From Pseudoalteromonas sp. MMG007 (lineage in GTDB: Bacteria > Pseudomonadota > Gammaproteobacteria > Enterobacterales > Alteromonadaceae), in contig NZ_JAGJEI010000006.1 of NCBI RefSeq assembly GCF_018100985.1, positions 146,296 to 210,295 on the forward strand: a stretch of DNA of 64,000 nt, in the 5' to 3' direction. The position numbers and the translations under genes were made by a program. This document shows positions 25,243 to 34,077 of the stretch, piece after piece. The notes below the pieces were generated by a model. The model saw nothing but the letters and a program-made list of their open reading frames with translations, made no database searches and was not told the DNA's origin. Each line of letters begins with the position of its first letter. The stretch's first letter is position 1.

Positions 25243-25936
25243 TGATAAAAAAATCTTAGCTATTATTCCTGCTCGTGGGGGAAGCAAGAGGTTGCCCAGA
25301 AAAAATATATTACCAATTGCAGGCAAACCACTTATCCAATGGACTATTGAGGCAAGTACTGCATCTAAGTACATAGATACAACGTTTGTTTCTACTGACA
25401 GCTCTGAAATCGCTAGCATAGCTATTGAACATGGGTTAAATGTCCCTTACCTTCGTTCTGATTCTCTATCAAGTGATATTGCTAGCAGTATGGACGTAAT
25501 TTTAGATGCTATAAATAATTATGAACTTAAAGGTCATAGTTTTGATTTAGTATTATTGCTTCAACCAACTTCTCCTTTAAGGGACAATGAAGATATTGAT
25601 GGAGCTATTGAGTTGTTTATTAAAAAATCTGCTGGGGCAGTCGTATCAGTAACTGAGTGCGACCATTCACCATTGTGGGCTAATGTATTACCAAGTGATT
25701 TTAACTTATCTGGCTTTATTCCCGATTCAGTATTAAAGACAAGAAGCCAAGATCTACCTACTTATTATAGACTAAATGGTGCTATTTATCTTTTTGAAGT
25801 CAAAAATGTTAAAAACGGTAATAGTTACTTATCGCTTCCAAATTCATTTGGATTTCCAATGAGTAAATCACATTCTATTGATATTGATGATGAAAATGAT
25901 TTCATCATAGCTGAAGCTTTATTAGCTAGTCGTTGA
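25235..25936 (+). CDS. legF: CMP-legionaminate synthetase LegF (NeuA family)
   Basis: Activates legionaminic acid with CTP to CMP-Leg, the donor for the transferase. 233 residues, single cytidylyltransferase domain. Motifs: 'ILAIIPARGGSKRLPRKNI' (CTP-binding loop), 'KPLIQWTIEASTASKYID', 'VFSTDSSEIA'-like strand, 'LVLLLQPTSPLRDNEDIDGA', 'RLNGAIYLFE' and 'SHSIDIDDENDFIIAE' with the metal-binding acids. It closes the gene-overlapped leg cassette; a 35-base gap separates it from the transferase gene. Confidence 0.92.
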   Translation: MINDKKILAIIPARGGSKRLPRKNILPIAGKPLIQWTIEASTASKYIDTTFVSTDSSEIASIAIEHGLNVPYLRSDSLSSDIASSMDVILDAINNYELKGHSFDLVLLLQPTSPLRDNEDIDGAIELFIKKSAGAVVSVTECDHSPLWANVLPSDFNLSGFIPDSVLKTRSQDLPTYYRLNGAIYLFEVKNVKNGNSYLSLPNSFGFPMSKSHSIDIDDENDFIIAEALLASR

Positions 25937-25971
25937 TTGCTAAGTCATATGTAAATTATTAGAGAAACAAG

Positions 25972-26961
25972 ATGCATAAACTACAGGATGTGTTTTTTAT
26001 TGAAAGCCCTTTGCAGCTGAGTTCCGCAAAAAAAGCGAGAGAACACTTCAATATAAAAAATGCGGTTCTATTTATAAATATTAAAAATAAAGGCGATACT
26101 AACCACTCCCAAATATTGAAAGGTTTGGATAATGACGACGGATGGCCTGAAATCAATTTTATTTATAGGAAAAATAATATACTAGAAAATTTACAGTTTT
26201 TGCTTTTTACTTTTAGGCTTTTGATAAATTATAAAGGTAATATCAAGCGCTTTTTCTATGGTGATTATCGGAGTCCTAACTACGCAATTTTTCAAGCTAT
26301 TCTGAAGCCCAAAGAGGCTATATTATTAGATGATGGAGCAGTCACTATAGCTGTCCAAAAGAATTATATAAGAAAAAACAAAGATATATTAACTGTTGAA
26401 GGATTACGCCTCAAGTTGTTTAGTTTTATTTTGAATAAACCTAGAGTGCCAAATTTATATTCTTTTTTTGATTTAGAAAGATATTTACTACCTGAACAAA
26501 CGAATTATTTTGAGAAAAAAAAAGTTTGTCAGATAAAGACTTTTGAAAGTATTTATTTTTTAGGGAGTAAATTATCTGAATCAGGTTATATGAAAGAAGG
26601 CGACGAGATTAAAGTACTGACAAGTATCTATAAAAGCTATCCATTCTTAAAGCTTTATTATGTTCCTCATCGAGATGAATCTAGTTGTAAACTTGAAAAA
26701 ATTAAAGGGCTAGGGTACGAGCTTTTAGTGTTTGATACACCTATAGAGAGATTTTACGAGAAGTCTTTAGAAATGCCTAAAGTGGTTATGTCATATTATT
26801 CAACTGCTCTATATACATGCTATTTAAACTTTGGTCATCAAGTTGAGTTAATAGCTGTCGATATTAGAAAATATTTAAATAATAAAATACCTATAAACAA
26901 TGTTAATACTGTATATGAATACTATAAAGACTTAGGTATGAAAATTGATTTTGTGGAATAA
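25972..26961 (+). CDS. GT52-like sialyl/legionaminyl-transferase candidate
   Basis: 329-residue protein, very AT-rich, immediately after the CMP-Leg synthetase gene. It opens 'DVFFIESPLQLSSAKKA', the usual first strand of GT52-type transferases. 'ILLDDGAVT' at about 117-125 matches the D/E-D/E-G motif and 'YYVPHRDES' at about 229-237 sits where these enzymes have the His-Pro motif. 'SYYSTALYT' near 274-282 resembles the downstream Ser/Thr motif that contacts the CMP phosphate. These are shared by several bacterial sialyltransferase families, so CMP-legionaminic acid is the natural donor (inference from position). The acceptor sugar cannot be predicted. No transmembrane segment; probably cytoplasmic and membrane-peripheral. 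Confidence 0.65.
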   Translation: MHKLQDVFFIESPLQLSSAKKAREHFNIKNAVLFINIKNKGDTNHSQILKGLDNDDGWPEINFIYRKNNILENLQFLLFTFRLLINYKGNIKRFFYGDYRSPNYAIFQAILKPKEAILLDDGAVTIAVQKNYIRKNKDILTVEGLRLKLFSFILNKPRVPNLYSFFDLERYLLPEQTNYFEKKKVCQIKTFESIYFLGSKLSESGYMKEGDEIKVLTSIYKSYPFLKLYYVPHRDESSCKLEKIKGLGYELLVFDTPIERFYEKSLEMPKVVMSYYSTALYTCYLNFGHQVELIAVDIRKYLNNKIPINNVNTVYEYYKDLGMKIDFVE

Positions 26962-26989
26962 GCTTTTATTAAAGAAAGCTTTATTTTTT
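26960..26989 (+). terminator. Weak terminator-like hairpin before wzx
   Basis: AAGCTTT / AAAGCTT with an 8-base loop, then TATTTTTT. It overlaps the last bases of the GT52-like gene and may attenuate transcription into wzx. Confidence 0.4.
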
Positions 26990-27013
26990 ATTACTAATTA
27001 GAAGAGAATTTGA

Positions 27014-28258
27014 TTGTATAGTAAATCACTTATTTATATTTGTAGCTCAATTATAAGCGCTGCAATTCCTTTTGTTTTATTGCCTATATTAACACGTTAT
27101 TTAACACCTGCGGAGTATGGGAAAATAGCCATGTTTAGTATATTTACTACCGCGTTAGCTGCCTTAATAGGCTTAAGTGTAGATGGGGCTGCAAACAGGC
27201 GCTTTTTTGACGAAAACATTTTAGATACTGAGTTAGCGCGATTTAACGGTAACTGTTTTTTTATCTTATTAACTAGTGCATGTGTTGCTTTATTTTTTTT
27301 AGTGTTTGTAGATGTGTTTTTAGCCGGTTACCTAGGTATTCCTCCTACTTGGGTTTACTTTGGGTTGTTAAGTGTATTTTGCAGTTTCATTTTAAACCTA
27401 CGTTTAGGTCAGTGGCAAATTAGAGGAAAAGCAAAATCATACGGTGCACTGCAAATAACAAATGCGTTTGTGGTTTTATTATTTAGTTTATTATTTGTTG
27501 TTTCACTTAAGTTAGGTCCAAATGGCCGTATTTATGGCATTGTTTTGACAAGTGTAATTATAGGGGCTTTGTCTTTTTTTACCCTTCGTAACGACAAGCT
27601 TGTTTTATTTGAGTATAACCGGGCCGATATTAATTATGCACTATCATTTGGTGTTCCGTTAATCCCCCATGTACTAGGTGGTTTTTTATTGTTATCAATC
27701 GATAGGCTGATAATTAATAAAGAGCTCGGGCTTGAAATGACGGGTATTTACATGGTTGCTATTAATTTAGGTAGTGCTTTAAATATACTATTTAATAGTA
27801 TTAATAAGGCTTATTCACCTTGGTTGTTTGGGCAGTTAAAAGAAAATAAGCAAGCTAGTAAAAAAGCTATTGTTAAAAAAACATATCTGTATTTTATTTT
27901 TTTAGTGCTTATGGCACTATTGTCTTTTTTAATTGCTCCGCCAGTATTAAAGCTAATTGTTGGTGAAAAGTTCCATAAGGCAGCAGATGTTTTACCATTA
28001 ATTGTAACGGGGCAGATATTTTTAGGTATGTACTTTATGGTAACTAATTATATATTTTATATTAAAAAAACTAAGTACTTATCCTGTGTAACTATTTCTT
28101 CCGGAGTGATAAATGTTGTTCTACTGCTTTTACTTATTCCTCATTATGGGATAAATGGTGCAGCATTGGCTTTTTTAATTGCTAATTTTTTGAGATTCAT
28201 AGGAACATGGGTGCTTAGTGCAAAAGTATATAAAATGCCTTGGGGTCTGAAAGGTTAA
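27014..28258 (+). CDS. Wzx-type lipid-linked oligosaccharide flippase
   Basis: Polytopic inner-membrane protein of 414 residues with about 12 hydrophobic helices, MATE/PST fold. The opening 'IISAAIPFVLLPILTRYLTPAEYGKIAMF' region is the standard start of Wzx/RfbX proteins; the mid-protein 'PLIPHVLGGFLLLSIDRLIINK' and 'GIYMVAINLGSALNIL' are also typical. It flips the undecaprenyl-linked repeat unit to the periplasm for Wzy. The start is TTG at 27014, supported by AGAAGAG about 8 bases upstream; no better ATG lies near. It follows the GT52-like gene and is the last glycan assembly gene before a 426-base non-coding stretch. Confidence 0.9.
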   Translation: MYSKSLIYICSSIISAAIPFVLLPILTRYLTPAEYGKIAMFSIFTTALAALIGLSVDGAANRRFFDENILDTELARFNGNCFFILLTSACVALFFLVFVDVFLAGYLGIPPTWVYFGLLSVFCSFILNLRLGQWQIRGKAKSYGALQITNAFVVLLFSLLFVVSLKLGPNGRIYGIVLTSVIIGALSFFTLRNDKLVLFEYNRADINYALSFGVPLIPHVLGGFLLLSIDRLIINKELGLEMTGIYMVAINLGSALNILFNSINKAYSPWLFGQLKENKQASKKAIVKKTYLYFIFLVLMALLSFLIAPPVLKLIVGEKFHKAADVLPLIVTGQIFLGMYFMVTNYIFYIKKTKYLSCVTISSGVINVVLLLLLIPHYGINGAALAFLIANFLRFIGTWVLSAKVYKMPWGLKG

Positions 28259-28684
28259 CTTCGTGGTTTTATAAGCACTTTAAGCCCGAGTATAAGTGTG
28301 ATGTTAAAAGGGTGCATAAATAGTCTCTAATGCTAGCTTTAATAGAGTGAGTGATTTGAGTTATGGGAAGGTAACTGTTAGTGATAACAATCATTCATGA
28401 TTCGAGTGGTTGTTTTAGATGGATTAAGAATATACGAAGGGGTTGTTATTTAGGCTGGAGGTTTTTTGTATCTGATATAGGGCACCCTGCAAAAGTATTC
28501 AGTCGTAGGGATTCAGAGCATTATTACAATCTTAAAAAGTTAAATAGATTTCATTAGTTTTCAATGTGAAAGTATTAACTATTAATCATGGGTTATTAAA
28601 GTACGACCTATACAAAAAATTAGAGCAATAAGTGTAATTTACTTAGGTAGCTCTTATCCTCCCTAAAACGGATCTTACAAAATT
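28259..28684. other. 426-base intergenic stretch with one orphan 58-codon frame
   Basis: Between wzx and kdsC I see no recognised gene, RNA or clear repeat. One frame from GTG 28381 to TAG 28557 is open for 58 codons (contains 'RWIKNIRRGCYLGW'), with no convincing ribosome site and no family I recognise. It could be chance or the remnant of a decayed glycan gene. The kdsC promoter presumably lies at the right end. Confidence 0.4.
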
Positions 28685-29227
28685 ATGAAAAATATAGAGC
28701 TAATATTGTTTGACGTTGATGGCGTTATGACTGATGGAAGTATTTATATTGATAAAAATGGCGAATCATTTAAAAAGTTTAATGTAAAAGATGGCTTAGC
28801 AATAGAGCTTTTACGTAGTCACAATATAAAAACGGGTGTGGTATCAGGTAAAGCAAGTGAAGCGTTAACACTTAGAAGCGAAAAGCTTGGGTTTGATTTT
28901 ATAGTCACAGGCTGCAAAAACAAACTACCACGCGTTAATGCGATTTGTGCTGAGCTAAACATAGGTTTAGATAAAGTTGCATTTGTAGGTGATGACGTAC
29001 TTGATTTACCTGTAATGCAAAAGTGTGGTGCGAGTTTTGCCCCAAGTGATGCACACGAGTTAGTGTTAAAATATGCTCAATATGTAACGAAGGCTGTCGG
29101 CGGTTCAGGTGTGGTAAGGGAGATTGCCGATATCATATTATTAGAACGATTTGATAATTTAGATGCTGTATATAACGTCTTACTAGAAAAAATAATATCA
29201 GATGATGTACAAAGCATGGAACAATAA
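28685..29227 (+). CDS. kdsC: Kdo-8-phosphate phosphatase KdsC
   Basis: HAD-superfamily phosphatase that removes phosphate from Kdo-8-P in CMP-Kdo synthesis. 180 residues, normal size. The nucleophile motif 'ILFDVDGVMTDGSIY' is at about 8-20, 'VKDGLAIELLRSHNIKTGVVSGK' gives the second motif, and 'VAFVGDDVLDLPVM' holds the metal-binding aspartates. No cap domain, as expected for the tetrameric C0 type. It begins the kdsC-kdsB-kdsD set; kdsB starts one base after its stop. Confidence 0.92.
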   Translation: MKNIELILFDVDGVMTDGSIYIDKNGESFKKFNVKDGLAIELLRSHNIKTGVVSGKASEALTLRSEKLGFDFIVTGCKNKLPRVNAICAELNIGLDKVAFVGDDVLDLPVMQKCGASFAPSDAHELVLKYAQYVTKAVGGSGVVREIADIILLERFDNLDAVYNVLLEKIISDDVQSMEQ

Positions 29228-29228
29228 A

Positions 29229-29987
29229 ATGAGTACTTCTAATCGTTTTAAAGTTGTTATACCAGCGAGGTATGGTTCAACTAGACTGCCGGCAAAGCCT
29301 TTACTTGAAATTAATAACAAGCCTATATTTTGGCACGTTGCTCAACGAGTATTAGAAGCAGGTGTAAATATAAGTGATATCGTCATCGCCACAGATGATC
29401 AACGTATAGAAGCTAAGGCTATAGAGTTAAAGCTTCCTGTAGCTATGACTAAAAGTACTCACGTAAGTGGCACAGATCGAGTTAATGAAGTTGCGAGCCA
29501 ATTAAATTGGCATGAAAATACATTGGTATTAAACGTTCAAGGGGACGAGCCATTAATGCCTTCGCCACTAATTAAAAAGTTAATGGGTTTTAGCGAATCT
29601 AATGCTCATTTTGATATGTTTACTGCGTCCGTAGGTATATCAAAATATGAAGACTTCATTAACGCGAACGTGGTTAAAGCTATCGTTACAGAAAACAATC
29701 AAGCCCTCTATTTTAGTCGAAGCGCAGCACCCGTAAATAGAGACGATCCAAGTGATTTAACGTATGCAAATCGACATGTTGGGATTTATCTTTACAGTGT
29801 TAAGATACTGCAACAGCTATGCGAGTTGAGTGAATCAACACTTGAAAACACTGAGAAACTAGAACAATTAAGAGCTTTGAGCAACGGTGTATCTATTGGT
29901 GTAATGAAATACTGCGGGGAAATTCCACACGGTATCGATACTGAAAAAGATTACTTAAACGTAAAAGCTATAATGGAATCAATATGA
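29229..29987 (+). CDS. kdsB: CMP-Kdo synthetase KdsB
   Basis: 3-deoxy-manno-octulosonate cytidylyltransferase, 252 residues. The ATG at 29229 is preferred because it follows the kdsC stop by one base and gives the usual start 'MSTSNRFKVVIPARYGSTRLP'; the frame is also open from 29202 inside kdsC. Motifs: 'PARYGSTRLPAKPL' nucleotide loop, 'IVIATDDQRI', 'KSTHVSGTDRVNEVA', 'VLNVQGDEPLMP', and 'RHVGIYLYSVKIL'. It supplies CMP-Kdo for LPS core or a Kdo-containing capsule linker. A 4-base overlap (ATGA) joins it to kdsD. Confidence 0.93.
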   Translation: MSTSNRFKVVIPARYGSTRLPAKPLLEINNKPIFWHVAQRVLEAGVNISDIVIATDDQRIEAKAIELKLPVAMTKSTHVSGTDRVNEVASQLNWHENTLVLNVQGDEPLMPSPLIKKLMGFSESNAHFDMFTASVGISKYEDFINANVVKAIVTENNQALYFSRSAAPVNRDDPSDLTYANRHVGIYLYSVKILQQLCELSESTLENTEKLEQLRALSNGVSIGVMKYCGEIPHGIDTEKDYLNVKAIMESI

Positions 29988-30913
29988 GCAGTTATGATGT
30001 AGCTAAACGCGTAATTAATATAGAAATTGAGGCGTTAAAAGCGCTAGAGAAGCAATTAGACGAACAGTTTAATAGTGCAATAGAACTTATATTAAATACC
30101 AGTGGGCGAACAATCATTTGTGGAATGGGAAAATCAGGAATTATAGGCAAAAAAATAGCTGCTTCTTTTGCAAGCACTGGGACTCCTAGTTTTTTTATGC
30201 ACCCAGGGGAAGCATTCCACGGTGACTTGGGGATGGTAACACCTGAAGATGTTTTTATTGCTATATCTAACTCTGGCGAGACACTTGAAGTATTAAAGTT
30301 GCTACCATTTTTAAAAGATAATAATAATAAAATTATAGCTATAACAGGCAATGAGAATTCTACCCTTGCCAATAATGCACACTACCATCTAAATATAGCG
30401 GTTCCTGAAGAAGCATGCCCATTACAGTTAGCGCCAACTTCATCTACAACTGCAACCTTAGTTATGGGAGATGCATTAACAGTAGCTCTTATGGAGTCGC
30501 GCTCCTTTCAGCCTGAAAACTTTGCTCGTTTTCACCCAGGGGGGAGCCTAGGGCGTAAGTTACTTAGTAAAGTTAGTGATGAAATGGTGACTCAAAACTT
30601 ACCTTTAGTAAGTGAAGATACTCCATTAACCGACGTTATAAATGTTATGTCAAAAGGTGCTTTAGGGCTTACTTTAGTTGTTAAAAATGACGAAGCTAAA
30701 GCATTGATAACTGATGGTGATTTACGTAGAGCTATTGAAAAGTATGGTAAAGATTTGTTTGATCTAAAAGCTAAGCATATCGCAAATAGCAACCCCGTTG
30801 GCGTAGCTCCTGACACGTCAATAGCGATGGCTTACGAGAAAATGCAAAGCAATAAAATAAATAGTCTAATAGTGTGCGATAACAAAAAGGTTATAGGTAT
30901 CCTAAAAAAATAA
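29984..30913 (+). CDS. kdsD: Arabinose-5-phosphate isomerase KdsD/KpsF
   Basis: Converts ribulose-5-P to arabinose-5-P, the first committed step to Kdo. 309 residues: SIS domain about 30-170 ('IICGMGKSGIIGKKIAASFASTGTPSFF', 'HPGEAFHGDLGMV', 'ISNSGETLE') followed by two CBS domains ('LVVKNDEAKALITDGDLRRAIE'; second near 265-305). The C-terminus stops at 'VIGILKK', about 15-20 residues short of E. coli KdsD (328), cutting the end of the second CBS domain; the stop follows an A-rich run (CCTAAAAAAATAA), so a small C-terminal frameshift is possible. kdsA is not present, so this is a partial, capsule-type Kdo set. Confidence 0.88.
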   Translation: MSSYDVAKRVINIEIEALKALEKQLDEQFNSAIELILNTSGRTIICGMGKSGIIGKKIAASFASTGTPSFFMHPGEAFHGDLGMVTPEDVFIAISNSGETLEVLKLLPFLKDNNNKIIAITGNENSTLANNAHYHLNIAVPEEACPLQLAPTSSTTATLVMGDALTVALMESRSFQPENFARFHPGGSLGRKLLSKVSDEMVTQNLPLVSEDTPLTDVINVMSKGALGLTLVVKNDEAKALITDGDLRRAIEKYGKDLFDLKAKHIANSNPVGVAPDTSIAMAYEKMQSNKINSLIVCDNKKVIGILKK

Positions 30914-31086
30914 TATATGTGTAAGTGAGCTTCATGCCTTCGCAAGTTTTACCTTTTGTGTATGTCATGCTTTAGGCTCTTAGCTTACAGGCGTTTTTAT
31001 ATTCGCAGGTAAGCAAGCTTCACTCCTACGTAAATTTTATTATTTGGCGTATTTACATGTTTAGTGCATGAGCTGCATACTCATTT

Positions 31087-32466
31087 TTACTTACCAATCT
31101 CAACCTTTATGTCTTCCCCTAATAACTCTTTATACTTTTTGGCCAATGTATTTTTTGCACTCTCATCGCCATGCACAATTTTTATATGGCTTGGCTTTTT
31201 ACGCATGCCGGTTACAAACTTAATTAATCCATTTTGGTCTGCATGTGCGCTGTAACCGCTAATGGTATGCACTTTCGCGTTAATTGTAATACGCGTATCG
31301 TTTATAAAAACATAACCATTGCGGGGGCCGTATTTTTGTATATCTCGACCAAGCGTACCTCTGCCCTGGTAACCTACAAACAATACATCGGTAGTTTTGT
31401 ATGGTAAAAAGCGCTCAAGGTAATTAACTATTCGTCCGCCACTGCACATACCGCTTGCAGCTAAAATAATAGCCGGCGTTTGGCGCGTACTTAAATAATT
31501 AATAATAGCCATATGCTCTTTGTGCGTATCAACCGTGGTTAGGTTTTCAAAGTCTAGCGGATGACGACCTTTTGCTACTTTGCGTTTAGCCTCGGCGTCC
31601 CATAAGTGTTTAAACTTAATATATTGATCGGTAAAATTAGCAGCCATGGGGGAGTCGAGTATTACGTGAATGTCTCGCCACTTAGAATTTTTAGGTGCCT
31701 TATAAATTAGTTGCTCAAGTTCGTAAAGCAACTCTTGTGTGCGGCCAATACTAAACGCTGGCACAAGCACAATGCCGTTGTCGCTAACTGCGCGCTCTAT
31801 GACCGACTTTAAAATTTGTGTTCGCTCTTTTCGGCCTTGGTGGTTTTTATCGCCATAGGTTGACTCAATAACTAGGGTATCGGCTTTGTAGGGTGGTTTT
31901 GGTGCAGATAAAAGGGGAGTGTAGGGTGCGCCTAAATCGCCTGAAAAAACCACTCGGTGTGTGTTTTTGCTCAAGCTTGGTTTATTTACAACATCGATTT
32001 CTACATAGGCTGAGCCTAATATATGCCCCGCACGTTGAAACCTCGCTTTGGCTCTTTGTTCACCTTTACATGGTAATTCAAACCAGTTTTTATAATCTAC
32101 GGTAATAATACGTTTGCTTAATAAACTTATACACGCTTTTATAATTTTAGGGTCGCGAGTAACGCCTACTTTTAACGCATCTTCAATCACCAGTGGTAAT
32201 AAACTAGCTGATGCGAGTGTAGTAAAAATAGGCCCTTTAAAGCCTGCTGCTAATAAGTAAGGAATGCGGCCAACATGATCAATGTGGCAATGGGTAACAA
32301 TAAGCGCGGTAACACAGGCAATATCAAACTCAATAGATAGATCGGCTTTAGCGTCTTCACCTTGAAACAACCCGCAATCAATTAGTATGCTTGTGTGCTT
32401 ATTAACTGCTAGCTCATGGCAGGAGCCGGTCACACCATTAACAGCTCCATGATGAAGTATGTGCAT
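31087..32466 (-). CDS. Beta-CASP metallo-beta-lactamase-fold hydrolase (RNase J/CPSF-like)
   Basis: 459-residue MBL-fold protein with a beta-CASP insertion, related to archaeal/eukaryotic CPSF73-type nucleases and bacterial YSH1-like proteins. The metal motif 'IVTHCHIDHVGRIPYLL' (HxHxDH) is at about 56-72, 'VVFSGDLGAPYTPLL' supplies the bridging Asp, 'SAHADQNGL' the late histidine. The beta-CASP part includes 'VLVPAFSIGRTQELLYEL' and 'LAASGMCSGGRIVNYLERFL', and 'VHGDESAKNTL' is the RMMBL C-terminal motif. Probably an RNA endo- or exonuclease in the cytoplasm; bacterial substrates are not established. AAGGCAA lies before the start. It opposes the polysaccharide genes, so it is likely unrelated to them. 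Confidence 0.88.
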   Translation of the reverse strand: MHILHHGAVNGVTGSCHELAVNKHTSILIDCGLFQGEDAKADLSIEFDIACVTALIVTHCHIDHVGRIPYLLAAGFKGPIFTTLASASLLPLVIEDALKVGVTRDPKIIKACISLLSKRIITVDYKNWFELPCKGEQRAKARFQRAGHILGSAYVEIDVVNKPSLSKNTHRVVFSGDLGAPYTPLLSAPKPPYKADTLVIESTYGDKNHQGRKERTQILKSVIERAVSDNGIVLVPAFSIGRTQELLYELEQLIYKAPKNSKWRDIHVILDSPMAANFTDQYIKFKHLWDAEAKRKVAKGRHPLDFENLTTVDTHKEHMAIINYLSTRQTPAIILAASGMCSGGRIVNYLERFLPYKTTDVLFVGYQGRGTLGRDIQKYGPRNGYVFINDTRITINAKVHTISGYSAHADQNGLIKFVTGMRKKPSHIKIVHGDESAKNTLAKKYKELLGEDIKVEIGK

Positions 32467-32790
32467 TTTATTGCCTTATACTATTAATTTATCCCTGTAA
32501 CCTTAAGGTAGAAGCATACCGTTGAATATTCAAGAACGGGTGGGTATTGGGTTTATATTTATAGGCGGGGCTTTATGCCATGCTGGGTGAGTTGTTTTTT
32601 AAATGCGCGAGGTAATGCTTTAACTATCTGCAAAATAAAAAGTACTTTTTGTGGGCCTAGGTAATTTTATTCATGGAAATGTTGGGCATTTGTAATGCTT
32701 TATTTGAGTTTACGCTATTAATTATTCGTATCGTTAAGTCGCTCTGGTAGAATCCATATATTATTTATTGACTAATCTTAAAGGATTAAT
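32467..32790. promoter_or_regulatory. Divergent promoter region between beta-CASP gene and ugd
   Basis: This 324-base gap separates two divergent genes and must hold both promoters. A -10-like TAGAAT lies at 32748-32753 for ugd, without a convincing -35. AAAGGA just before 32791 is the ugd ribosome site. No other element recognised. Confidence 0.4.
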
Positions 32791-33957
32791 ATGAAAATTG
32801 CAGTGGTAGGCACAGGCTATGTAGGCCTTTCGAACGCAATGCTTTTAGCGCAGCATAATGAAGTGGTAGCGCTTGATATAGACGCTAAGAAAATTGCGCT
32901 GCTAAATAATAAGCAATCTCCAATTGTTGATGCTGAAATTAGTGAGTTTTTAACGCGTAGCGACTTAAGCTTTACAGCTACGACAGATAAAACTTTAGCT
33001 TATAAAAATGCAGATTTTGTCATCATAGCGACTCCAACTGATTACGATGTTGAGAACAATTACTTTAATACGAGTTCTGTAGAGGCGGTTATTAAAGAGA
33101 TTATTGAGTATAACCCTAATGCAGTCATGATAATAAAATCAACGATTCCTGTAGGGTTTACTAAAGATATTAAACAGCGATTAAATGTTGAAAACTTAAT
33201 GTTTTCACCTGAGTTTTTACGTGAAGGCAAAGCGTTATACGACAATTTACATCCTTCGCGCATTGTAGTGGGTGAACAAAGTGAGCGTGCAGAGGTTTTT
33301 GCAAACTTGCTTAAGCAAGGTGCCATTAAAGAAAACGTTGAAATACTGTTTACTGATTCAACTGAGGCTGAAGCCATTAAGTTGTTTTCGAACACCTATT
33401 TAGCAATGCGAGTTTCTTATTTTAACGAGCTTGACAGTTATGCCGAATCGCATGGACTAAATGCAAAACAAATAATACAAGGGGTGGGTTTAGATCCCCG
33501 AATTGGTAACCATTATAATAATCCATCGTTTGGTTATGGTGGCTATTGTTTACCTAAAGATACTAAGCAACTTTTAGCTAACTACGCTGATGTACCGAAT
33601 AATATTATTGGTGCCATTGTTGATGCAAACACTACGCGTAAAGACTTTATTGCTGAGTCAATTATAAAACATAACCCTAAAGTGGTTGGGGTATATCGTT
33701 TAGTAATGAAAGCAGGCTCTGATAACTTTAGGGCCTCTGCTATTCAAGGAATAATGAAGCGCATTAAAGCAAAAGGGATTGAGGTAGTTGTATACGAACC
33801 TGTACTTGAAGACACTGAGTTTTATCGATCTCGCGTAATTAAAGACTTAGCTCAATTTAAAAAAATATCAGATGTCGTTATTTCTAACCGTATGGTTGAA
33901 GAGTTAAGTGATATTGCTGACAAGGTTTACACACGCGACCTATTTGGTAGCGATTAA
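32791..33957 (+). CDS. ugd: UDP-glucose 6-dehydrogenase
   Basis: Oxidises UDP-glucose to UDP-glucuronate with NAD, giving acidic sugar precursors for surface glycans. 388 residues, as in E. coli Ugd. N-terminal NAD domain '[19 protein letters not shown]' and 'EVVALDID'; '[10 protein letters not shown]', '[11 protein letters not shown]', '[16 protein letters not shown]'. The catalytic cysteine is in '[19 protein letters not shown]' (~247-265), and the C-terminal domain follows ('[21 protein letters not shown]'). Single gene with its own terminator at 33978; galU follows 120 bases later. Confidence 0.94.
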   Translation: MKIAVVGTGYVGLSNAMLLAQHNEVVALDIDAKKIALLNNKQSPIVDAEISEFLTRSDLSFTATTDKTLAYKNADFVIIATPTDYDVENNYFNTSSVEAVIKEIIEYNPNAVMIIKSTIPVGFTKDIKQRLNVENLMFSPEFLREGKALYDNLHPSRIVVGEQSERAEVFANLLKQGAIKENVEILFTDSTEAEAIKLFSNTYLAMRVSYFNELDSYAESHGLNAKQIIQGVGLDPRIGNHYNNPSFGYGGYCLPKDTKQLLANYADVPNNIIGAIVDANTTRKDFIAESIIKHNPKVVGVYRLVMKAGSDNFRASAIQGIMKRIKAKGIEVVVYEPVLEDTEFYRSRVIKDLAQFKKISDVVISNRMVEELSDIADKVYTRDLFGSD

Positions 33958-33977
33958 TTGTATTAGCACTATGCCTG

Positions 33978-34004
33978 ACCCCGATAAAGTTTACTCGGGG
34001 TTTT
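33978..34004 (+). terminator. Rho-independent terminator after ugd
   Basis: ACCCCGA / TCGGGGT seven-base GC-rich stem (33978-33984 and 33995-34001) followed by TTT, 20 bases after the ugd stop. Confidence 0.75.
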
Positions 34005-34077
34005 ACTTCATTCATCCCTCATTTAGATTTAACCTGTTAACTTAAAAAATAATTAATTTATAAATAAAGGACTACCC

